Translations under genes and position numbers: made by a program | Shown: positions 56,556-64,000 of the stretch, piece by piece | Numbering within the stretch: position 1 is the first letter of the stretch | How the letters are laid out: every line of letters begins with the position of its first letter | The notes under the pieces: generated by a model | What the model saw: only the letters and a program-made list of their open reading frames with translations | Database searches by the model: none | Told to the model about the DNA's origin: nothing | Source of the DNA: Linyphia triangularis | Taxonomy: Eukaryota; Arthropoda; Arachnida; Araneae; Linyphiidae | Length of the DNA: 64,000 nucleotides | Direction: 5' to 3' | Assembly (NCBI GenBank): GCA_963978545.1 | Contig: OZ021731.1 | Span: 26,302,093-26,366,092 of the forward strand

Positions 56556-57620
56556 GGGGGTATTCTAGTCTATGGGGCTGAATTTCGAGCGTTTTTTGGC
56601 AATTAATATAAAAGAAGCAGTTAATATTTTTACTATAAAATTTTTTATCATTTGTTTATTGATATTTCAAGAATACAAAAAAATACATTTAAAAAAAAAA
56701 AAAAAAAAAAAAAAAATTAAAAAAGATATAAATCCTTGAAGTAGAGAGAAAAAAAAAAGGCCGTGTCCTCGTGAAAAGGATTTCTCCCTTTGTATCCATC
56801 TGGAAAAAAAAAACAATGCCAAATTATTGATCGGTACAAATGTTATTATCGCACAAACCAACAAAACTTGAATTTTTTTATTTTTTTTCACAAAATAGCG
56901 GCTGTTTAAAAATAGAAGTCGATTTTTTTACTCATTTTTCAACTTCCTCCAATTTTTAAAAAATATTACAAATTTGAAATTTTAAATTTTTATTGGTTAG
57001 TGCGAAAGCGAGATAATTGAAGAATATTCATGCTAAATTTCAAGTAAATCGGCTGATTAGAACCTAAGATATCTGCATCACCGTATCGAAAAAAGTAGTT
57101 TCGAGAAAAACGCGTTTAAAGTTTAACGTTCAGTTTCAGGCAGCGTAACTGATAAAATAGTACGTATAACTTACATTCTCTTAATCAGCCATCCCAGCTT
57201 CATACATTGGGCTTTCCTCTACTTCATATTGACTGTTTTCAGCATTTCTCTCTGTATAACGAGCAGTTCTTTCCTCTTTTGAAGCTCGAACCTTAGACCG
57301 TTCATCCTTATAATCCGAGTATAGATACTTGTATAATACGTCACAATGACCTTCAGACTATTGATATAGTAAACTAAAAGTATATGACAAGAAAGAAAGA
57401 AAGCTATTCATACTCAGGTAGCCCGGACCGCCCGTAGTCTATTGTTGCAGTCGTCCGCTCAAACCGGTCTAGTTGCCACGACACTAAAACGGCTGTAACT
57501 TTGAAAATAATTTGAATTTTGAAAAATCCTTTCAGAGAGATATTTTTGAATATCTAAACTATCGAATTATGAAAGAAAAAAAATTTCATTTTTTTCAAAA
57601 TTCTAGACTAGAATACCCCC
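56556..57620 (-). mobile_element. TTAA-flanked transposon, 1065 bp, perfect 17-bp inverted ends
   Basis: GGGGGTATTCTAGTCTA at 56556 is exactly inverted at 57604-57620, and TTAA lies on both sides (56552-56555 and 57621-57624). TTAA targets are typical of piggyBac and a few other superfamilies; the ends do not show the piggyBac CCYTTT start, so the superfamily is open. On the minus strand 57167-57360 a charged C-terminus is encoded (DERSKVRASKEERTARY, ending PMYEAGMAD then stop), most likely the end of the element's transposase. The rest of the coding region is deleted. Confidence 0.85.
57167..57360 (-). pseudogene. C-terminal transposase remnant in the TTAA element
   Basis: An open stretch of about 60 codons between a stop near 57350 and a stop at about 57185. 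It contains YKYLYSDYKDERSKVRAS, the heptad-like EERTARYTERNAEN and the terminal ESPMYEAGMAD. The charged, aromatic-spaced style and the position inside the element suggest a transposase tail. I cannot name the family with certainty. No upstream coding sequence is left in the element. Confidence 0.5.
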
Positions 57621-58271
57621 TTAAGTAACCTTGGAACTCGTCACTAGTTCCAAAAACATTTCCTAGATGTCAGCCCGACTAAAACATTTGTATTAGTAGG
57701 GGATTTTGTGTGTCTGTTTCTCGATTTTGAAGATGTGTATTAGCGGGAAAAAAGATTAAATAACGGTAAAAACGGATTTTTTTTTTTTTTTATTGTTTCT
57801 CGAAAGGGGTGGGGGCGTTTTAAAGGGGGAAATGTTCAAAACTTTAAACATGTTACTGCGTAGTAATTTATCTTTTAGCGAGAGAAGCGTGACTGTTTGA
57901 GTATAAATAAAACAACTTTTACAGAACAAAGCGAGGCCACGCAACTAGTTTCTATTATGGTATTTTGTCGTATAGCAAATCCTAAGTATTTTTTACCTTT
58001 TTGCACATTTCAATCTTTTATTTCAAAAGCTACCTGAAACTGGATGTGATAAACTGATATATTTTTTAAATACATGGTGAATTCTCGATTTCATGTAGAT
58101 TAAATGAAACTTGGAAAAGTATTTCATTATTAAAACGAAAATGTGTACAGGGCAGAAAAAGTACCCTAAATAAAGACGTAAATGGTGATCAATGGTTATG
58201 TTTTTTTTTTTTTTTTTTTGTTTTTTTTTTGCTTAATGTTCGTTTTCGGTCTTCATTTTTCAATTTTCATC

Positions 58272-59105
58272 CTATACGACAATTATTAGTATATTTACAA
58301 TAACAAATATCGATATGATTATGTTTGTAAATAGTTCAAAGCTGGAAAAGAGATATTTTTCTCTGTTTTTCTCAGTTTCATATTTTTTAGTTTGAGCGTA
58401 TTTTAAATCCCTTGGGCTTTTTTCTAAATTTAGTAAGAATTTGGAAATTTTAATGTTGTATTTATGCATTAGTTAACTGAAACTTGGTATGGAATAAGTT
58501 CTGCTATGTTCATTTTTTTTTTTTTATGTTACATAGTCTAATACTCGTAAAAAATATTCTTTTTACTGCTGTTTTTAGTATGTAAAACTTTTCCATAAAG
58601 TTTAAAATTGTTCATTTGATAGATAAAAAGTTATTTTGTATTTTCTAATCCATCCCAAACTGTTTCAAGCGAATTTAAATGTCTGTATGAGGGGTGGGGG
58701 GAAAACATGTTATAAAACTCGTTAAATACTCATAAGAATTAAATACAGTACAAATATATTTCAATTTTACGTTGCAGTAAACTATACGACAATTAGTAGT
58801 ATATTTACAGTAACAAATATCGATATGTTTGTAAATTGCTCAAAGCTGGAAAAGAAATCTTTATCTCTGTTTTTCTCAGTTTCTTATTTTTTAGTTTGAG
58901 CGGATTTTAAATCCCTAAGGCTTTTTTCTAAATTTATTAAGAATTTGGAAATTTTTTAATGTTGTATTTACACATATTAGGTAACTAAAACTTGGTATGG
59001 AATAAGTGCTGCTATGTTATTTTTTTTTTTATGTTGCATAGTCTAATACTTGCAAAAAAAAATCTTTTTACTGCTCTTTTTAGTATATCAAACTTTTCCA
59101 TAAAC
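58272..59105. repeat. Tandem duplication of about 330 bp, period 510 bp
   Basis: CTATACGACAATTA, AACAAATATCGATATG, CAAAGCTGGAAAAGA, TTTTTTAGTTTGAGCG, ACTTGGTATGGAATAAG and AAACTTTTCCATAAA occur in order at 58272-58604 and again at 58782-59105. A spacer of about 175 bp with a G tract (58690-58700) lies between. No gene is visible. Confidence 0.9.
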
Positions 59106-60477
59106 GTGTAAAACTTTTTCCATAGATTGCATCTTTAAATCCATACCAATTATTGTTAACAATTATGATGTGAATATATTATGAAAATTGGGAAAGAAGT
59201 AACATTATGAATTTTTTTTTACAAAAAAACTTAAAATTGAAAATTGAAAAAAAAAAAAAAAAAAACATTTTTTTTTATTAAAAAAAACACATTTAACTTA
59301 GATTACGTTTACTTATTATCAGCACAGTATGAAATGACTATAAAAGTTGTGAATTTTGGAATTTTTTGTTGGGTGCATATAACACTCCTTTACAAATATT
59401 AAAAAATTGAATAATGATTTTAATGGTAAAAATCTATAAGCACATTTTTAATATTTTGTTACTTTAACAAATTTTGCAAACGAACAGATGTATACGATGA
59501 ATCTAGAAGTAACAGAAATTTTGAAGATCGATGGTTCACAAACATTCAAATGTAGGAAGAAGGATATTTTTTATTAGAACTTCAAAAATTCCATATTCAT
59601 CATTGGGTGTTCGGAAGTGACGTCAATGTATCCTAAACTTGAAAATAAAATGTGAAGAGTGAGCTATAACTGTCCAGTGTTTGCAATAAAAAAATCTCAT
59701 TTATAGAAGTCTTACAAAAAATACAATTAAAGTAAAAAATTAGTCCTGCAAAAGATCTACAAGCAGAGTTTATCGCCCCTAAGAAAAAATTGTAAAAAGT
59801 TTCCGATATTTCAAAAGCGTATAACGGAGAAATTGTATAAACGTTAGCATGTTTCTTGTGTAGAAATGTAGTGAAAGATCGTTTTAACTCTGCATCTTTC
59901 TATATATTGAACTGATCACAAATCTGAGCCAACTAAAGCATACATCTATGCATTAGAAGACGTGCAGGAGATTAATTTTCGTTTTGACGTCTGTCGAACG
60001 ATTAGTGGCGCACATATCGAAACACTATGAAGTACGTCTGCAACTTAAGAAATTTTGTAATGTTTTCACCCAGGAGCCATGTGTATATGGGTAACCCTAT
60101 TTCGATATCCGGACCCTTTATATCAATACATTTAATGCATTTCATAAGTGTCGTTTTAACCCAGAACTATTTTTTGTTTTCCAATTTTGTTTCATACTTC
60201 ATAAACATCTCTATTAGAAATTTTGTAGTTTTTACAGTCAAGTAGATATATTCTTTATCCACTTCTTTTTTTAAAAAAATATTGAGTTTTTCAATTTTAT
60301 GTTTGACAGTTTTAAATCATATGATAAAATTGCAGAAGCTAATTCTATTTTCACTCGTAATGCTATGGATTAAAAAGAAAGAGTTAAATTGAATGTAGTT
60401 CATCAGAAGAATTGACAAGGAATAAAGGTGATTAAATGCGATTCTATACTTCTTTCTAATTTTTTTAACAACTATTA
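59106..60477. other. A+T-rich DNA, no gene seen
   Basis: No recognisable gene or element boundary. Confidence 0.5.
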
Positions 60478-60481
60478 ATAA

Positions 60482-60994
60482 TGTTGCGTGGATGGGTTCG
60501 AAAGATTTGAAGCCAAAGCAGCTCAAAACAAGAAGAAATTTATTCCAATATAACTCTTCGCAGATTCTCTTACAACTCCAGAACTTCTCGTTCTAGTAGA
60601 CTCAATACAGCTCTTTTCACAACAATAGAGCACAAAACAGCAGTTAAAAACTTGACAACACAACTGCTAAAATCGCTGCAAAAGACAATGCAATACAGTT
60701 CGCTTTAGACCTACTCTGAATGCTCACTGCGACTCAGTATCTCAACTCAGTAATTCCAGTCAACTAACTGATTAACATCAATCAACTAACTGACTAACCA
60801 ACCCAGTCAACAACTAAATAACTCCCCGACAACTAACTAACAACTAACTCCCCGATTGTCAATCCCCCCAGTCAACAACTAAATCCCCCAACTAACTTGG
60901 CCGGTCTTATATAGGGGAGGCGAACTTTCGTGAATCTTCCAGAGATAGACATTTGGAGAACTTTCCAGATCGTAGTCGAAAAGTCCTATACATG
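60482..60994 (+). mobile_element. Truncated LTR, family A copy 3
   Basis: It begins TGTTGCGTGG and follows copy 2 through GGTTCGAAAGATTTGAAGCC, AGAACTTCTCG and the TATA-like CTTATATAGGGG (about 60905-60917) to AAAAGTCCTATACATGTAC, where it stops. The next bases are the left end of the 201-type element. An expanded run of (A)ACTAACTGA/CAACTAA units at 60750-60895 lengthens the region before the TATA box. The right part of the LTR is missing. Confidence 0.75.
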
Positions 60995-61824
60995 TACAGT
61001 ACCCCCCAAAAAAATCAGAACGATGGCTATATCTTCGGTTCTAATTATCGTAGAATCTTACAGTTTGCACCAAAATGTTTTGCTTACGATTTTCTATATA
61101 TCTGATGCAATTTTTTTTCTTGAGGGACCATTTACTAAGTAAGAGTAACGCTATCTTCGAAAATTTCAATACGAACCCTTATTTTTTATCATTTCATTCG
61201 ATTCAGAATACATCATTTACTCTATATACCAAATTTCAATGCCTTATGTTGAAAAACACGTCACTTATGAGCGAAAATGTTTCGACCATTTTTTGACCGA
61301 TCTTCAGGGAGAATTTCCGTAAAACGAAAGGTATTTTTAAGGTTCTTCACAGCGGGAGAATCAAACGGCGTTTCACGACGTTATAAAATACAAATATTAG
61401 TCTAAAATTGCATAGAAACTACTTGGATTTATAGTGACATGTTTAAGATTAATACAAAAATAGCAAGTAAACGCAAAAGTAACATAATTTATTTACAACG
61501 TTAAAGATGTGCATTCTTCGCACGAAATAAATAAAATATCGAAAACTGTAATTGCAGAAGTATAACGTATACTACTGATAATTGGAATATTAATAAATAT
61601 AAAATGTTAATTAGTAAATATAAAAAGTTAATTAGTAATATATAAAATGTTAATTAGTAAACAGTATTCAGCAAAGCGTGATTATTTTACAGAAACATTT
61701 CACTGTAAACACAAATGTAACTTGATCTTTGAAATTATTTATAAAATGAAAAAAATCGCATGATTCAGTACAATTTTTAAAGGATAACTTATTGAAATTG
61801 CTTAAAAAATGTTGTTTTAAATAA
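60993..61824 (+). mobile_element. Partial copy of the 201-1934 element
   Basis: It starts GTACAGTACCCCCC inside the LTR sequence and matches 203-1007 closely, including AACGCTATCTTCGAAAAT, GAAAAACACGTCACTTATGA and AGATGTGCATTCTTC. A small triplication of AAAATGTTAATTAGTAA-type units lies at 61604-61660. The match ends after TTGTTTTAAATAA, so the right end is missing. Confidence 0.8.
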
Positions 61825-62297
61825 GTGGTATATAAGTCAATGTTTGATTTTATGAGTTATTTCGAATCTTAACTATTCGAAAAATCTCGATCTCATAACA
61901 TAATAATTTGTGGCACATTTTCTAATTTTCAGGGTTTATGAAAGTGATCAGATAGCAACTTTTTTGTAAATTTTCTATTGAAGTTACCATTATTGTTTAA
62001 TTTAATAAATTGTTACTCCGCAAATACAGGACTTACAACTTTATTCTTTTGAGAAATTTGCAACAACGGAATAAATGGTTGCAAAATCAATCGAAAGAAA
62101 AATATAAACTCTTATATACAAATTATTATAATACTAATATCTATGAACATAGTTCATAGAGCGCTTGTACTTAGTTCTACAAAAATAATCTTTCGTTCTA
62201 ACATACTCGAAATCGAAAGTCATCAAAAGCAGCTCAGTGGTTCAGAGTTGTAATTGCAATATATTGAGAAAAAAAAACAGCATAGAAATTTGAAAGT
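61825..62297. other. A+T-rich DNA, no gene seen
   Basis: No recognisable gene or element. Confidence 0.5.
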
Positions 62298-62305
62298 CTA
62301 TAAAT

Positions 62306-63033
62306 CAGCGTCAGCCACTAGGCGGCCCGCGGGCCAAATCCTACCAGCGACAGCTTTTTCTCCGGCCCGCCGGCTGTACAGAAGAGCAAAAATCAAATTT
62401 TTTGAATTATTACCAATGACGTATTCCTCAGTTTTGTGCTTATGATACCCTAGCCCCACGATTCGTGAATCGCACATTTCGATTTCTGCGTTTCTGAATG
62501 TAATGGGCAGGAGTTGGGTGTTTTATAAAGCATATTGACCTCTTTTGTTTTGACTTGAAAAGAAGTATCGCGATCTTTATGACTCCAGTGCAATAATGGC
62601 GTCGAAGACTATTTTTAAACGCAAAGTAGATAGTGAAAAGCGAACCGACCGTCCTGGTCTCGCAATTAACATCGACTACAAATGGAAGATTTAGGAGGTA
62701 TGGTTTAAATATATTTATTGATTATGAGTTTATGTCAAGTCACATTGTAATATTGTCACAAAAGATTAACTTCTTTTATGACTTTGATTGAAAAAAAAAA
62801 TATATATATATATATATATATTTTATTAATATCAAAAAATTAAATTATTGTTTCAGTTTTCAAAATTGTTTTATATTGTTGAATCTTTAGTAATTATCAC
62901 ATTTCTAACATTGAACATATGCAGTAAAAGTAAAGCAATATATTTATTGTCGTATTCGGTATAAATCTGCTGTCCGCGGATAGTTCCAACATAAGTCATG
63001 CGACCTGTCTCTAAAAGTTAGTGGCGAACGCTA
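62306..63033 (+). mobile_element. hAT-type element, sister of 44027-44908, opposite orientation
   Basis: It begins CAGCGTCAGCCACTAGG and ends TAGTGGCGAACGCTA. A perfect 8-bp duplication, CTATAAAT, flanks it (62298-62305 and 63034-63041). The interior is the reverse of the 44-kb copy, with GGCGGCCCGCGGGCC near the left end. At 62597-62690 a short reading ATGGCGTCGAAGAC begins MASKTIFKRKVDSEKR, the style of the N-terminus of hAT transposases (KRKVDSE), ending soon after. Confidence 0.92.
62597..62692 (+). pseudogene. hAT transposase N-terminal remnant
   Basis: ATG at 62597 opens MASKTIFKRKVDSEKRTDRP and about a dozen more codons before a stop. KRKVDSE is common near the start of SCAND3/ZBED-like hAT transposases. 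The remaining coding region is absent in this 728-bp element. Confidence 0.5.
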
Positions 63034-63329
63034 CTATAAATCAAATTTATAAGCAATGCTCAAGGAAAGATAACTCTATGTTAAAACGTTAGTACTTCAC
63101 TTCTTTTTACCTTTATCGAATTTTTACGGAAACTTTGGAGATGGAAATGTTTTAAACACTATGCAATGCACCAACACAGCTATTTTGATCCAAATTGCTA
63201 TAGTAATTCTATTGCAATTGCTGAAAATTCTAATTTTTTTCAAAAACAACTACCTAACTGACGGAAAGCATCTTTTAGACGATAAAAATACACATTTGGC
63301 AACCCTTTTTTACCACGTAAACGCAATTG

Positions 63330-64000
63330 CGATTTTATCCATCCTTATCGACAACGAATCTACCAGTTAAATTTCAGCGCGATTGGATGATGGCAAGTTG
63401 GGTTCTTTAGTATCTGAAGAAGAAGAGTGGATAAAAGTGACCTTTTAGTGACACCTCCACCCCCAAAACTTGGTAGAATGCAACCTTATCGACATCGAAT
63501 CTATCTACTATATTTCAGTCCGATTGGATGACTGCAAGTTTTTTTTTAATATACTGAAGGTAGAAGCGTGTGTAAAAGCGACCTTTTAGTGACAGTGACC
63601 CCCCCCCCCCCCAAAAAAAAAAAATATGATATAATGCAACATTATCGACAACGAATAATCTGCCTGCTAAATTTCATCGCGATTGGATGACTGCAAGTTG
63701 GTTTTTTAGTGTACTGAAGATAGAAGCCCGTGTAAAAGCAACCTTTTAGTAACAGTGACAACCCCAAAACTGTACGTAATGCAACCGTATCGACACCTAA
63801 TTTATCTGTGAAATTTCAGCTACATTGCATGACGGCAAGTTGTTTTTATAGTATTCGGAAAATAGAAGCGCGCGTAAAACGAACCTTTTAGTCACAGTGC
63901 CCCCCCCCCCCCCCATCTCCCTCTCCGAAAAAAAAAAATACACCATGATATAATGTAACATTGTCGACAGCGAATATGCCTGTTAAATTTTATGGCGATT
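63330..64000. repeat. Tandem array, period about 141-172 bp, cut by the window edge
   Basis: Each unit has TATCGACA(A/T)CGAAT, AAATTTCAGCGCGATTGGATGA, TGGCAAGTTG-like, GTAAAAGCGACCTTTTAGT, ACAGTGACCCCC and TAATGCAAC. Unit starts are at about 63346, 63487, 63643, 63789 and 63961. The C tract before the next unit varies from a few to more than 12 bases, which explains the uneven period. No gene is seen in it. Confidence 0.9.

Overview
The window looks like intergenic or intronic DNA from an arthropod nuclear genome, most likely a spider. It is strongly A+T rich and carries many very long A/T homopolymer runs, tRNA-derived SINEs, Tc1/mariner, hAT, P-element (THAP), piggyBac-like and Helitron-like elements, and an I-type LINE with an RNase H domain of the kind common in orb-weaver genomes. 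The spider assignment is an inference from style and recall, not from a database match. I recognise no intact host gene, no intact tRNA or rRNA gene, and no prokaryotic feature. Every coding region I can name belongs to a transposable element and is broken or truncated.

Layout. 0-2 kb: an inverted-repeat element with C/G-tract ends, with partial copies near 13.7 and 61.0 kb. 3.4-4.0 kb: a tandem duplication. 4.3-5.35 kb: a hAT-like transposase relic (minus) interrupted by a small hAT MITE. 5.58-6.38 kb: a solo LTR, with relatives at 36.65 and 60.48 kb. 6.9-7.85 kb: a THAP/P-element transposase relic (minus) with a fold-back insertion. 9.13-10.63 kb: a complete but dead mariner with terminal inverted repeats. 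10.9-14.6 kb: old DNA elements with ATCGAT-rich ends and a full-length tRNA SINE. 18-19 kb: a long fold-back. 19.3 and 21.3 kb: two piggyBac-like MITEs. 21.8-24.0 kb: a hAT that contains a MITE and a Helitron-like element, which itself contains a SINE. 26.16-26.41 kb: a solo LTR. 31.7-34.26 kb: a Jockey-like LINE (minus) split by an I-like LINE (plus). 37.6-39.5 kb: a hAT-like element with internal repeats. 41.8-45.6 kb: a second Helitron-like element with one hAT inserted, a second hAT inserted, and a third hAT inside the second. 51.07-51.49 kb: a miniature LTR retrotransposon (TRIM) with a tRNA-like LTR. 53.1-53.4 kb: a SINE inside a tandem duplication. 55.3-55.9 kb: an ATCGAT-rich DNA element. 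56.56-57.62 kb: a TTAA-flanked element. 58.3-59.1 kb: a 510-bp tandem duplication. 62.3-63.0 kb: a hAT, sister copy of the one at 44.0 kb. 63.3-64.0 kb: a tandem array running off the edge.

The elements do not form a pathway. What the window offers is a readable insertion history: many junctions keep target-site duplications, and two insertions (hAT at 44.0 kb, SINE at 53.2 kb) lie next to a tandem copy of their own target that acts as an internal empty site. The most unusual item is the TRIM-like element whose LTR looks tRNA-like.
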